This document shows positions 34,317 to 43,903 of a DNA stretch of 64,000 nt, piece by piece. The stretch comes from Pirellulales bacterium (GTDB taxonomy: Bacteria > Planctomycetota > Planctomycetia > Pirellulales > JAICIG01). Under the pieces are notes generated by a model. The model worked only from the letters and a program-made list of their open reading frames with translations. It was not told where the DNA came from and made no database searches. The stretch is from the NCBI GenBank assembly GCA_035533075.1, contig DATLUO010000029.1, positions 1 to 64,000 on the forward strand, given 5' to 3'. Both the position numbers and the translations under genes were made by a program. Position 1 is the stretch's first letter, and every line of letters begins with the position of its first letter.

Positions 34317-37088
34317 ATGTCCAGCGTATTAGATGAGCTGAGTGCGGGGCAAACCGTCTCGCACTCGGAAATGGGAAACGGCGTATTCCTCTCGGCCGTG
34401 GCCGGCGGCTATGCGCGGGTCTTCTTTCAACAGCTTGGCGAGCGTCAGGTGGCCATCACCTCGCTCGTGCCCGCGTTGTCGTGGGAAGAAGAGGTGGTCT
34501 CGAATGTCCGGCCCGCCACGCGCGAAGCAGTCGAACGGTTGTGGCTGGCCTTGGAGGCCGAACAGATTCCCCTGCTGGAGAACGCGGCCACGCTCACATC
34601 CGCCAAGGTCGACCTGCTGCCGCACCAGATCGTGCTCACGTATCGCATCGCGAACGCCTCGCCGCGGCGGTTTCTGATCGCCGACAGCGTCGGCTTGGGC
34701 AAGACGATTGAGACGGCGCTGATTCTGCGCGAGCTGGCTTCGCGCGGTGAGCTGTCCCGAGCGCTGATGGTCGTGCCCGCCGGCCTGGTCGAAAACTGGC
34801 GACGCGAGCTGAACGACACCTTCCACCTCGATTTCGAGGTGTTCGGCAGCGAAGGCGACGTGACCGACCGCAAGACCAACGCCTTTGCCAAGCACAACCG
34901 GCTGATCGCCAGTATCGATACGCTCAAGCGCCCGCAGCGCGTCAAGCGAATTCTGCAGGCGCCTCCGTGGGACCTGATCGTGTTCGACGAAGCGCACCAT
35001 CTAACCGCCTATCAGTCGGGCACCAAAACCACGAAGACGCAGAATTTCAAACTCGCCGAGGCGCTGCGCGATCACAGCCGCGACTTGCTGTTGCTCTCCG
35101 CCACGCCGCACCAGGGCGATCACTTCCGCTTTTGGATGCTGGTGCGGCTGTTGAACCCGACGCTGTTCACCGGCACCGACGATATGATCAACAACCGGCA
35201 TCGGCTGAACGCGGTTGTCTTTCGCCGCACTCAGGCCGACGCGTGCGACGCCCACGGCGAGCCGCTGTTCTCGCGACGGCAGGTCCACACGCAGAGCTTT
35301 CCTCTTTCACCGCCGGAAAAAGCGTTCTATGACGCCCTGATGGACTACCTGCGCGACGGTTACAATCTGGCCGAAGCAGCCGGCAGCCAGGGCCGCGCGC
35401 TGGGATTCGTGATGACGATCTTTCAGAAGATCGCGGCCAGCAGCTTTGCCGCGGTCGGCACCACCCTGCGGCGCCGGCTGCTGGGCCTGACGCTGCACGA
35501 GGCGATCGTTTGCGACGAGAACCTGGATGCCGACGGCCGCGACCGGGCCTTGGAAGCGGCCCGGCAGCAGATTCGCTCGATGTTCGGCCTGGCCAACGAC
35601 GGCCTGGGCCGTGCCGAGGCCGATCGGATTCTCGCCGACGCCAAGCTGCGGCTGCTGAGAAAACTTGGCGAAAAGGTCGACGTCGACACCGACGCCAGTG
35701 AAACCAAAGCAGCCGGCGACGAAGAGGCGGCGGCGAGCCTGGTCGCCGTGGCGCTGCCGGCCGAACGAAAGCGAATTTCCGAATTGCTGGCCATGATGCC
35801 GCACGGCGACGAAAGCAAAACGCTGGAGCTATTGCGGGCACTGGCCGATTTGTGGGCGATGCACCCGCGGGAAAAGATCGTCGTCTTCACGACGTATTTA
35901 GGAAGTGTCGATGCATTGCGGGCCGCCATTGAAAGGCAATTTCCCGGTTATGGCGTCGATGTGCTCAAGGGCGGCGACCACGGCGCGAAGGTCGCGGCCG
36001 AACGGCGTTTCAGAAAGCCCGACGGACCGCGGGTGCTGATTTGCACCGCGGCCGGGCGCGAGGGCATCAACCTGCAATTCGCGCGCGTCTTGTTCAACCA
36101 TGACCTCCCCTGGAACCCGATGGACCTGGAGCAGCGGATTGGCCGAATCCATCGCTACGGCCAGGCCCACACGGCGCAGGTTTACAACCTGGTGTCGGCC
36201 GACACGATCGAAGGCGAGATTTTCCTGCTCTTGGAAGAGAAGTTGCTCGAAATTGCGAAAGCTTTGGGCAAAGTTGACGAACTGGGGCAGGTGACTGAGG
36301 ATTTGCGCGGCCAGATTCTTGGTCAGCTCTCGGAGCGTGTGTCGTACGACAGGCTTTATCAAGACGCCGTCAAGGATCCGACGCTCCGGCGCACGCGGCA
36401 AGAGCTGGAAGTCGCATTGGAGAACGCGCGGATGGCGCGGCAGGTCGTCTTTGAGTTGTTCCAGGACCTGGAAGGCTTTCGCCTCGACGACTACAAGCAA
36501 TTCGACGACGGCGGGCAGGCGCTGCGCCGGTTGCTGGCTTTCGTGCGTGAAGCCGTGCGGCATGATGGCGGAGTTTTTCAGGCGGAGAATGCAACGACGT
36601 TCAAGGTATCGGTCAATGGCGATGGCGCATTATTGCTGACCACCGACCGCGATGCGGCCAAGCGTGACGAGAAGCTGACGCTTCTTGGGCTCGAGCATCC
36701 TTTCGTGAGACGTCTGATCGACCATCACCAGCAGTTGCCTTCGACGGCCCGTGCGCTGGTCGGCCGCTTACCTCGCAACGGTGATTCGCGCGGAGCGATC
36801 AGCACCTGGCACGTCCAGGCGCAGGCCGGCAAGGGCCAGTTTTATCAGCGAATTGTGACTGTGGGATTGGGTGCGAACGGTGAACGGTCCCCGATTGTCG
36901 AACGGCACGCCGACGAAATACTCGAGCTTGAGCCGGTCAACGCGGCAGTCTTCGACGCCGGACATCGAACCAAAGTGGTCCGTTTGACCATCCCGGAGAT
37001 GATCCGTCGCGATCTCTCTCATGCCGGTATGCTCAGCGCTGAGAGTTCAGTTAGCGCTCGGCTGCTGGGCTGGGTGGAACTTTGCTAG
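34317..37088 (+). CDS. SNF2/Swi2-family DEAH helicase of the BREX-like cluster
   Basis: 923 aa. Helicase motifs in order: I GLGKT at 126-130, II DEAHH from 224, III LLSATPHQGD, a long insert with charged helices (about 390-500), IV-V KIVVFTTYLGS and CTAAGREGINLQ, and VI QRIGRIHRYGQ. The C-terminal 230 residues are unassigned. Helicases of this SNF2/COG0553 class are BrxHII in BREX type 3 and also occur with DUF1156 methyltransferases in other anti-phage loci. It is the last gene of the plus-strand island. The role would be DNA translocation; that is inference. Confidence 0.88.
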   Translation: MSSVLDELSAGQTVSHSEMGNGVFLSAVAGGYARVFFQQLGERQVAITSLVPALSWEEEVVSNVRPATREAVERLWLALEAEQIPLLENAATLTSAKVDLLPHQIVLTYRIANASPRRFLIADSVGLGKTIETALILRELASRGELSRALMVVPAGLVENWRRELNDTFHLDFEVFGSEGDVTDRKTNAFAKHNRLIASIDTLKRPQRVKRILQAPPWDLIVFDEAHHLTAYQSGTKTTKTQNFKLAEALRDHSRDLLLLSATPHQGDHFRFWMLVRLLNPTLFTGTDDMINNRHRLNAVVFRRTQADACDAHGEPLFSRRQVHTQSFPLSPPEKAFYDALMDYLRDGYNLAEAAGSQGRALGFVMTIFQKIAASSFAAVGTTLRRRLLGLTLHEAIVCDENLDADGRDRALEAARQQIRSMFGLANDGLGRAEADRILADAKLRLLRKLGEKVDVDTDASETKAAGDEEAAASLVAVALPAERKRISELLAMMPHGDESKTLELLRALADLWAMHPREKIVVFTTYLGSVDALRAAIERQFPGYGVDVLKGGDHGAKVAAERRFRKPDGPRVLICTAAGREGINLQFARVLFNHDLPWNPMDLEQRIGRIHRYGQAHTAQVYNLVSADTIEGEIFLLLEEKLLEIAKALGKVDELGQVTEDLRGQILGQLSERVSYDRLYQDAVKDPTLRRTRQELEVALENARMARQVVFELFQDLEGFRLDDYKQFDDGGQALRRLLAFVREAVRHDGGVFQAENATTFKVSVNGDGALLLTTDRDAAKRDEKLTLLGLEHPFVRRLIDHHQQLPSTARALVGRLPRNGDSRGAISTWHVQAQAGKGQFYQRIVTVGLGANGERSPIVERHADEILELEPVNAAVFDAGHRTKVVRLTIPEMIRRDLSHAGMLSAESSVSARLLGWVELC

Positions 37089-37351
37089 GCGTGGAAGAAG
37101 CCCTCGCCGTCGAGGCCGCTCCGTGAGCATGTCAAGGGAATCGTCCCGAAACTTTCTGGCGGCTGGCGGCGTCTAATTGTTCGCGGCTGGTGGCAGGCGA
37201 CCCTACCGGAATTTTTCCGCAGAGGTGGATTTTTTGGCTGTCGCCAAGCGTATTGCTGGCAGACGGGAAAAAACAGCGGGCCGATGGTCCGCCGTGCGTG
37301 CTGAAACATTGAGCAGTGACGCCGGCTGTTGGTCGACCGCACCCCCGCGCA

Positions 37352-37377
37352 CGGTGTGGGCAAATTTGCCCACACCG
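37352..37377. repeat. 26-bp perfect palindrome
   Basis: CGGTGTGGGCAAA followed by TTTGCCCACACCG is a perfect palindrome with no spacer. It lies in the non-coding stretch 37089-38059 after the helicase, where no gene is recognised. Possible operator, cruciform or insertion-element end. Confidence 0.75.
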
Positions 37378-37516
37378 ATGAAACACGAGGTTTTTGCCTA
37401 TCAATAACCCGACGGTATTGCCGCTAGGCCATGACGCTGAATCCTTTTATTTCTCACAAGTGTTTAGATCGCGACGACCCTCGCTTGGCTCGCCGGAGGG
37501 ACGGGGAACGCCTGCT

Positions 37517-37539
37517 CAACTGTCGGAATCCGACAGTTG
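37517..37539. repeat. 11-bp inverted repeat around one central base
   Basis: CAACTGTCGGA and TCCGACAGTTG flank a single A. It is in the same non-coding stretch as three other palindromes. Confidence 0.65.
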
Positions 37540-37675
37540 GCCAATGGTGGGGGGTTCCCTCCGCGTTCTCGACCAGCAGTGCGGGTCAGAAAATGGGCGT
37601 TTGAGACGGTGCCGCAGCACCCGGCGCACCAACGTCGCAAGCCGAGGCTGCGAAAGCATTTACGCCGAGCATGTT

Positions 37676-37810
37676 GTAAAGCTTCGCCGAACCCGGTACG
37701 CGGGCCCGTACACCAACCCGAAGCGCCAGCGAGGAACGTGAAAAGGCGGCAAAACCTCGCTCGCGCTTCGGGTTAGTGTGAAAATGGGAACGGGTTCGGC
37801 GAAGCTTTAC
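37676..37810. repeat. Nested palindromic element with 20-bp outer arms
   Basis: 37676-37695 (GTAAAGCTTCGCCGAACCCG) and 37791-37810 are exact reverse complements. Inside, CACCAACCCGAAGCGCCAGCG near 37711-37731 pairs imperfectly with CGCTCGCGCTTCGGGTTAGTG near 37758-37778. The inner part encodes NPKRQRG/NPKRERG in some frames, peptides that recur in planctomycete intergenic ORFs. A dispersed non-coding element is the likely identity. Confidence 0.85.
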
Positions 37811-37853
37811 AGCATGTTGGGCGAAGCCGCATCCGCATCCGCGACGGCGGCTA

Positions 37854-37885
37854 AACAAAAGCGACACGCGCGTGTCGCTTTTGTT
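37854..37885. terminator. 32-bp perfect palindrome, possible bidirectional terminator
   Basis: AACAAAAGCGACACGC is followed directly by its exact reverse complement. The A4/T4 tracts at either edge of a GC-rich stem fit a bidirectional intrinsic terminator, but with no loop in the DNA the hairpin would have to open centrally. It lies upstream of the sialidase remnant, far from any intact 3' end. Confidence 0.45.
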
Positions 37886-38059
37886 AAGCAACGGGCGGAC
37901 GCTTCGCCCGACACCGATATTCCCCACCAGGCATAAGGGGTTTGCGACTTTGCCGTTGGATGGGTGTCGTCGGTCATGCTGCTCACTCGCGCCGCGCGCG
38001 GCCGAAGTGACGGCGGTTCGTTAGTCTGCGGCAGCGCGTGCCGATGCGACACGGGTGGT

Positions 38060-38359
38060 GACCGCAATCCGAATTCGGGCATCGACGCGATCACGCTTCG
38101 CGATGGAGGGCACTTGATCGTCTACAACCACACCCAACGCGGCCGCTCTCCGCTTAACGTGGCGGTGTCAAGGGATGGGAGCGACTGGAAGCCGGTGCTC
38201 GTGCTCGAGAACCAACCGGGCGAATACAGTTGTCCGGCCGTGATTCAGGCGGCCGACGGCCTCGTCCACGTGACCTACACCTGGCAGCGCAAGCGTATTC
38301 GACATGTCGTTATCGACCCGGTGAAGCTGGCCGTTGATAGCCCCCACGTCATCGAGTAG
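38060..38359 (+). pseudogene. C-terminal remnant of a sialidase/BNR-repeat protein
   Basis: About 100 residues (NPNSGIDAITLRDGGHLIVY, then SPLNVAVSRDGSDW and PAVIQAADGLVHVTYTWQRK) match the last BNR repeats of planctomycete exo-alpha-sialidases. The catalytic N-terminal two thirds are missing; upstream is palindrome-rich non-coding DNA. No start codon or ribosome-binding site fits. A decayed or recombined fragment. Confidence 0.75.
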
Positions 38360-38389
38360 CGACAATATCCGCCAAGCCGGCCGGCGGGG

Positions 38390-39403
38390 TCATTTCGCCG
38401 CTGGGGTTTCCGAAGGCTTGATCGTGACCTCGCTTTCGGGCAGCGGTTCAATCTTCGTGTCGACGCCCTTGAGGTGTTTGTCGAAGAAGGAGGCGGTCAG
38501 TTGGACGACGGCCGGCAGCCCGAAGGCCGGGCCGCCGTGGTTGGCACCGGGCAGCCGTTGAAGCGTGACTTCGACGCCCGCCTTGGCCAACAGGTCGCTT
38601 AGCTCCACGCTTTGAGCGTAGGGAACCAGCGCGTCGTGGTCGCCGTGCAGGATGAGGAACGGCGGGTTGTCTTTGCTGACGTAACGCACCGGGCTGACGG
38701 CGTCGCACTTTTCTTTGTCTTCGCCGAGCTTGCCGCCGATCAGGTTGGAATAAGGGTCGCCGTTGTTCCATTCGAAGATGTTTTTGACGTTCTTCTCTTC
38801 GTTGGCCTGGGCAATGACCGTCCAAAAGTCCGTGGGGCCAAAGATGTCGCAAACGGCCTGGACGCGGTCCGACTGGTCCAAATTGCCGCCGACCGTCGGA
38901 AACGCCTTTTTGCCGCCGCTGGTGCCGACGAGTGCCGCGAGGTGACCGCCGGCCGAAGCCCCGCCGACGCCGATCCGGTCGGGATCGATGCTGTACTTCT
39001 CGGCGTTTGCCCGCAGCCATCGGAGGGCGGCCTGACAATCCTGAATCTGGGCGGGAAACTTCGCCTTTTGGCTGAAACGATACTCAATGCTGGCGGCGAC
39101 ATACCCACGCGGCAATTGATTCCTAAAGGGCATTTCCGTCTTGCTGCCGCCGCTCCAGCCACCGCCATGAATCCAGATCAACAAGGGCAGCGGTTTGTCA
39201 CTCCGGCTCTGGGGAAAATAGATATCGAGCGATTGTGCCGCGTCACCATCGGGCACGTACCGCACATCGTATTCGGCGACAAAGCCCGCCGGCAGGGCCG
39301 GCCGCCGCGGCGCGGAGTTCGGCACCGGTGCCTCGGCGGCGACGATCGTGCGCGAGGAGGCGAGAAGCGTAAAAACGATTGGAATAAGACCGAACGTCCG
39401 CAT
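38390..39403 (-). CDS. Secreted alpha/beta-hydrolase (acetyl esterase-like)
   Basis: 337 aa from the ATG at 39403 (AGGAG 5 nt upstream). The signal peptide is about residues 1-22 (MRTFGLIPIVFTLLASSRTI). The BD-FAE-type hydrolase core has the oxyanion motif HGGGW, nucleophile elbow GGASAGGH, acid in HGDHDALVPYAQS and His in GANHGG. These enzymes de-esterify carbohydrates or small esters; planctomycetes carry many, often for polysaccharide breakdown. The C-terminus ends in a short acidic tail. It is convergent with the sialidase fragment. Confidence 0.9.
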   Translation of the reverse strand: MRTFGLIPIVFTLLASSRTIVAAEAPVPNSAPRRPALPAGFVAEYDVRYVPDGDAAQSLDIYFPQSRSDKPLPLLIWIHGGGWSGGSKTEMPFRNQLPRGYVAASIEYRFSQKAKFPAQIQDCQAALRWLRANAEKYSIDPDRIGVGGASAGGHLAALVGTSGGKKAFPTVGGNLDQSDRVQAVCDIFGPTDFWTVIAQANEEKNVKNIFEWNNGDPYSNLIGGKLGEDKEKCDAVSPVRYVSKDNPPFLILHGDHDALVPYAQSVELSDLLAKAGVEVTLQRLPGANHGGPAFGLPAVVQLTASFFDKHLKGVDTKIEPLPESEVTIKPSETPAAK

Positions 39404-39564
39404 GGGTTCTCCTGGTAGAAGCAGGTATCGAAAGTCTGGCTCCGATTCTAACCGACCGATTTCAACAAGCCAAATAGTCGCGGTTGTGCGATGCGACAGC
39501 ACAATTAGGGCTCACACGAATTACCGCATCGAAGTCCTCGGTGGTCTTGTAATAGACGCGCTGT

Positions 39565-42500
39565 TCATGCCACGTCTGCTATCAAGTTCCGCCATCGCTC
39601 GGCCCGCGCGAGAACGGCCTGGCACGCCTGGTCTCTTACCTCGGCCATGCCCGCTCGGTCGCCGCTCAGTTGGATCAACTGCTTGGCCAACTTGGCGGTT
39701 TTGCCCGCCACGTTGATTGATTTCAGTGTCGCGGCAGCTTCTTCGCTGGTCGACTTTCCGAGGACGGCGCCGCTCTCGAGCATCACTGACAGAAGATGAT
39801 GCAAGTCTGTGGGAATTAGCTTACAGGCAGCGAGGAATGCGTCGATGGCGCCGAACACGGCCCAATGGTGCAAGCGCGATGTCGCCGCCGTCGCCTTCAG
39901 CACCGCGGCGACGCGGTTCAGCTTGATGAGCGAGCCAACCGCCGCCAGTTGCCTTCCCAACGTCGCCGGCTCGACGAGCATCGCGCCGATCGCTTCAACC
40001 AGGGCATCGGTGGCAAGACTGCGGGCGTCGGCCGAGTCAGCCGACGCTGCAACGATCGCAGCGCGAGCGGCTTCCGCCTGCCATACGGTGTCCCGATCGA
40101 AAAGCGGAGTAAGCCGCGAGCGCGAGCTGCTGAGACAAGTGGCGGCCATCAACAACGACGCTCGATGGTCGAACGGATAACAGAGATTCTCCCACTCGAC
40201 CTGCCAAGCTCGCGGTCCGCCTATCTGCTCGCTGCCGTTGGCGACTTCCAATCCATAGATGACTTCCAGCAATTGAGGCGGGAGGGCGGGATCACTGGCG
40301 ACCGGACCGTTTAAGGCGATGCGGCCTTGCGCGTCGAAACACGCGGCGGCCAAGGCTCGCGGCGGATGGAAGGCGGCCGGATCTTCGAGCTGTGCACGCG
40401 CACGAACTGAAGCAGACTGAAGCGCGTCCTCGCCGAATCCCTCCCCCCATTCGAACTCGATCGGTGCGCCGAGCGCGTAAAACAGATGACGATCGCCGTT
40501 GTAATGATCTGGTTTTCCCAACATCTTGATCGCCTCGTCGCGACCGTCGATGGTCAGTCGCAAAATCGCTTGGGCGAGATCGTACTGGTCCGGCACCTCC
40601 TTCGGCTCAACGTAGTCCCGCTGCAGTCGCTCGGCCAGGACGACGGGATCGATCCAGCCCCCCCGGTGCGTCGGCATGGCCAGAAGCCCCCGCGGCCCTT
40701 CGTCGTCCTTATCCAAATACCAGCAGAGCTCTCGCAGTCGGTCCCGATACAGCGATTCGTTCGCTTCTCGCCATTTAAACAGTTCCCGAAGGACCGGCGG
40801 CATCCGGAGCCAGCGACGAATTACCTGCGTCAGCCCGACATTGGTTAACTGGTCGAGAAACGTGAACGCCCACGGTTTCGATTCCTTGCCCACTCGCTTA
40901 CGCAGCGCGTCCACCCGCTTGTCGAAATCGCTGGGCGGCTGATGATGGAAACGCGCAATGCCATCGAGGATCCGCTCAATCTCCATCGCGTCGTCCACGC
41001 CTTCACATAGCGCCCCGACCGAATCGATCAACTCGTCGATCGAGTCGAGCGGCGCCACCCGCATCGACGGGACGCGGCGGGGCACATGCCGCGGATCGAT
41101 GGGGAAGACTTGCGGCTCGCTGCCGTCGCGAACCCACCGCACCGCCTGCTCGGTCGCTGTTTGCCGGCCAATCGCCGCGGGAATTGCAGAAACTCGCGCG
41201 TCCAACTCAGACCCCGTTGGTCCGCCAACCTGCTCGGCTTTCTTGCTCACCTCGGCCGGCGAGGTTTCGTGGCCGGCTTCGCCGGTACTGTCCAGCAGCG
41301 TCCGGAGTCGAGGCTTGAGGGCTGCGGCCACGCGTTCGATTGCATCGTTGATCGCGTCGGCCGCTTCTCGTCCGAGATGATCGTTCAACGATTCGAGCGT
41401 ATCCATCGCCGCCTCTTGGACGTCGGGAATGTCGCTCGCCAGGGCGCGAGCCATCGCGAGCGCCGCGGCCGCCTTACATCCGGCGTCCTGTTTGATGAGC
41501 AGCCTGGTCAGCGCGATCGCTTTGGCCGGATGCGTCTTCTTGTCCAAGCGGAATACCGGCTCGCAGGCCGCGAAGAACGCCTCCGCTGGCAGGCGTTTCG
41601 CTTTGGCGACGACCTCCAGGGCTTTGAGGGCGAAGCCGACCACGATCGGCACGCGCGACTCCAACAAGAGCATGTATTCGTCGATCAGTTTCTCGCGCTC
41701 GTCGATCGTCGGTTCCAGGTACTCGTGAAATTTGCCATAGGCGGACAGCACACTCTCCTTCATCGGCAACGATGCGGCACGGATGCTCGCCTCGAGCAAT
41801 CGCGCACGATCCAATCGTTCCTCGTCGCTCAACTCCTTCAGCGCGCTCGCCCAAGGATCGAATCGATAACGGAAGGCATTGTTTTCGACCTCAAACAGTC
41901 GCCATACGTCGTGTTCGAGCAAATCGGGATCAGCCAACAGAACATCCTTCCAAGAATCGAACTGCTGCTTCAAATTATCTGTTTTGAACTCATCGCCGCG
42001 GTCAAAGATCGCGTTTTCTTCGGCCATCCGTTGGACGTACCCCTCGGTTTCGTTGGCGGGCAGCGCGCCTGACCGGATCAGGCTCCGCTCAACGAACCAG
42101 GTCGTCACCCGAGGCTCCCTTTTAACGTCGGCTTCAATCCATTTAGCCAGCCATGCGGGTCGTCGCGCATCGAGAATCTGCAGCACCCGCTGGGGCATGT
42201 CGCGCAGATCGCTATGCAGCCAGCCGCCACCGTCGTCGCTCCAGGGATTCCGGATGCGCCTGAGATCGCATAGCGCCAGCACGGCCAGTGCCGCAGCCCA
42301 CCTCGGCACGCGCCAATCTTCGTATTTCCGGCCGCGCAGCGCGTCCATGAGGGCGTGAACGTCGTCGCCATAACGCTCCAGATCCTTCCTCTTATTGAAA
42401 ACGCTTGCGGACCACGCGCCAGAAATCTGGTTGTATAGCCGCCAGGCGAAGTCGTTCAGTTCTTCGCGTTGGGCGTCGTCGAGCGGTGCCAACACTTGGC

Positions 42501-42567
42501 ACAACTTCTCGCGGTCTGCGGCAACGACCAGGTCATACAACTCAGCAGCTTTCATCGGATTCGCCAT
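39565..42567 (-). CDS. 1000-aa helical protein of unknown function, partner of a SWIM protein
   Basis: 1000 aa, almost entirely predicted helix with HEAT/ARM-like alternation in the middle (about 230-420; for example GFALKALEVVAKAKRL and AKAIALTRLLIKQDAG). No signal peptide, membrane span or catalytic motif stands out. The gene overlaps the end of the SWIM gene by 26 nt, so they are coexpressed and translationally coupled. Large helical proteins with SWIM neighbours occur in bacterial MoxR/vWA conflict-type clusters, but no MoxR or vWA gene is present here, so assignment to them is not justified. Function unknown. Confidence 0.7.
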   Translation of the reverse strand: MANPMKAAELYDLVVAADREKLCQVLAPLDDAQREELNDFAWRLYNQISGAWSASVFNKRKDLERYGDDVHALMDALRGRKYEDWRVPRWAAALAVLALCDLRRIRNPWSDDGGGWLHSDLRDMPQRVLQILDARRPAWLAKWIEADVKREPRVTTWFVERSLIRSGALPANETEGYVQRMAEENAIFDRGDEFKTDNLKQQFDSWKDVLLADPDLLEHDVWRLFEVENNAFRYRFDPWASALKELSDEERLDRARLLEASIRAASLPMKESVLSAYGKFHEYLEPTIDEREKLIDEYMLLLESRVPIVVGFALKALEVVAKAKRLPAEAFFAACEPVFRLDKKTHPAKAIALTRLLIKQDAGCKAAAALAMARALASDIPDVQEAAMDTLESLNDHLGREAADAINDAIERVAAALKPRLRTLLDSTGEAGHETSPAEVSKKAEQVGGPTGSELDARVSAIPAAIGRQTATEQAVRWVRDGSEPQVFPIDPRHVPRRVPSMRVAPLDSIDELIDSVGALCEGVDDAMEIERILDGIARFHHQPPSDFDKRVDALRKRVGKESKPWAFTFLDQLTNVGLTQVIRRWLRMPPVLRELFKWREANESLYRDRLRELCWYLDKDDEGPRGLLAMPTHRGGWIDPVVLAERLQRDYVEPKEVPDQYDLAQAILRLTIDGRDEAIKMLGKPDHYNGDRHLFYALGAPIEFEWGEGFGEDALQSASVRARAQLEDPAAFHPPRALAAACFDAQGRIALNGPVASDPALPPQLLEVIYGLEVANGSEQIGGPRAWQVEWENLCYPFDHRASLLMAATCLSSSRSRLTPLFDRDTVWQAEAARAAIVAASADSADARSLATDALVEAIGAMLVEPATLGRQLAAVGSLIKLNRVAAVLKATAATSRLHHWAVFGAIDAFLAACKLIPTDLHHLLSVMLESGAVLGKSTSEEAAATLKSINVAGKTAKLAKQLIQLSGDRAGMAEVRDQACQAVLARAERWRNLIADVA

Positions 42568-43903
42568 CCAGGAACAATCTCGCGGCTAAAACGTGCTTGC
42601 ACGGTCCTCGCGCGCCCTGGTGTTTCGCGTACCAGGGGCACGTGCATCGGTCCTTGTCCGGTGCCAATCGCACCAGGTATTCCACGTCGCTTCCGGATAC
42701 GAGCACCTCGCTGCGATCGTCGCTTTCCCGGCAATGCAGACTCACCCGTCCCGCCGCCAGCAGTTTCCTTGCATTCGTCAGCCGGGGCTGCAACTCCTCG
42801 ATCTTCGATAAATCGAACGGCAACTCGCGATGGAAGTATTTTTGAGCGGCAAGATCGTAGCCCACAAGACCGCGCGTTCCAAGTACGACCAGCGCCCCAT
42901 CGACCTCGGCGGCCGGCAGTTTCAGCTTTGCGGCGAGCAGATTGGAGTCGACGTCACGGTTCCAAGTCAACGCGGCTCTCACCTGGTCGATCGAGTTCTT
43001 CCACTCTGTTGCGGCCAAGGATTCCAATGCCTGTCCCTCGCCGGAAAACCCTCGGTATAACTCGGGGCTCAATAACAGCGTCAGGCGGCCCGTCGGAAAT
43101 CGCAGATCCCAAGCACTTACTCCTGTTTCGTCGCTGGCGTAAATCTCCGCCGAGTCAGCCAGTTGAGCGACGCTTTCAAGGACGCGCAGTCGCGCCGCCG
43201 CCATGACTCGCACGCCGTCCTTGGCCTCTCGCAAACTGAGTCTCAAGCCGCTGCCCGACTTGACGACCCAGGCGGGCGCGCTCTTGGCTGCATCGCGAGC
43301 GAGCGAGCGCAAGAATCGCAACAGGTCGCTACCGCTGACCGTAAACTTCGGCTGCATCCGTGGTAGGTAGGCCGTGGTTTCGCAAAAGGACTTGATCCAT
43401 CGCAACGGCAGCTTGACCTTCTTCTCAACGACGCGCGACTCGTCGACGTGCAGCGACAGCTCTTCGGCTCCGACGCTGATTCTGGCATCGCGCGACGACC
43501 GGAGCCGCGTCAGGCCGCGGCGCATCTCGTTGTTGAAATCTACGTTGGTCGTCCCGCGTCCAGCAATCGGGCGATCGAAACTCTCATCGGCAAAGTCGGC
43601 CCGCACGTACGCCCCACAGCAAGCGCTAAAGCCCTCGAATCGCAAGACGTGGTCGTTGCAGGTCACTACGGGATCCAGGAGTCCGGGGCGCGGCAAGAAA
43701 AAGTGCGTGCGAACCACCTCTGCAACCGTCAACAAGGCGGCCGAGACGACTCGCGGTTGCGCGATCTTGGCGTCGAAAAAGCAAGGGTGCTTTTCCGGGC
43801 CGCCAAACGTCGCAAGACGCAACCCGAGCGACTGGGCTTGCTGCTCCGCACAACTGCCGCCGCGATACAGATAGCGGAAGTCAATCGCAAGACCGGCGGA
43901 CAT
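42542..43903 (-). CDS. SWIM zinc-finger protein
   Basis: 453 aa from the ATG at 43903, with GGGAG 8 nt upstream; the frame is open 10 codons more. Near the C-terminus it carries a SWIM finger, CxC...CxH (CTCPWY...GPCKHV, about residues 424-442). SWIM domains bind DNA or protein. The N-terminal 300 residues are not recognised; they contain several Cys (ACC, CHR) and a possible beta-rich domain. The gene is first in a two-gene operon with the 1000-aa helical protein. Confidence 0.8.
   Translation of the reverse strand: MSAGLAIDFRYLYRGGSCAEQQAQSLGLRLATFGGPEKHPCFFDAKIAQPRVVSAALLTVAEVVRTHFFLPRPGLLDPVVTCNDHVLRFEGFSACCGAYVRADFADESFDRPIAGRGTTNVDFNNEMRRGLTRLRSSRDARISVGAEELSLHVDESRVVEKKVKLPLRWIKSFCETTAYLPRMQPKFTVSGSDLLRFLRSLARDAAKSAPAWVVKSGSGLRLSLREAKDGVRVMAAARLRVLESVAQLADSAEIYASDETGVSAWDLRFPTGRLTLLLSPELYRGFSGEGQALESLAATEWKNSIDQVRAALTWNRDVDSNLLAAKLKLPAAEVDGALVVLGTRGLVGYDLAAQKYFHRELPFDLSKIEELQPRLTNARKLLAAGRVSLHCRESDDRSEVLVSGSDVEYLVRLAPDKDRCTCPWYAKHQGARGPCKHVLAARLFLDGESDESC

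Noticed and set aside
20500-37088. Firm assignment to BREX type 3
   Set aside because: Methyltransferase and helicase types fit, but BrxA and BrxF are not visible, PglZ is too short, and the ATPase subfamily is unclear, so only BREX-like is claimed.
37676-37810. CRISPR array
   Set aside because: Repeats are inverted and single, with no regular spacers; no direct-repeat array was found anywhere in the window.
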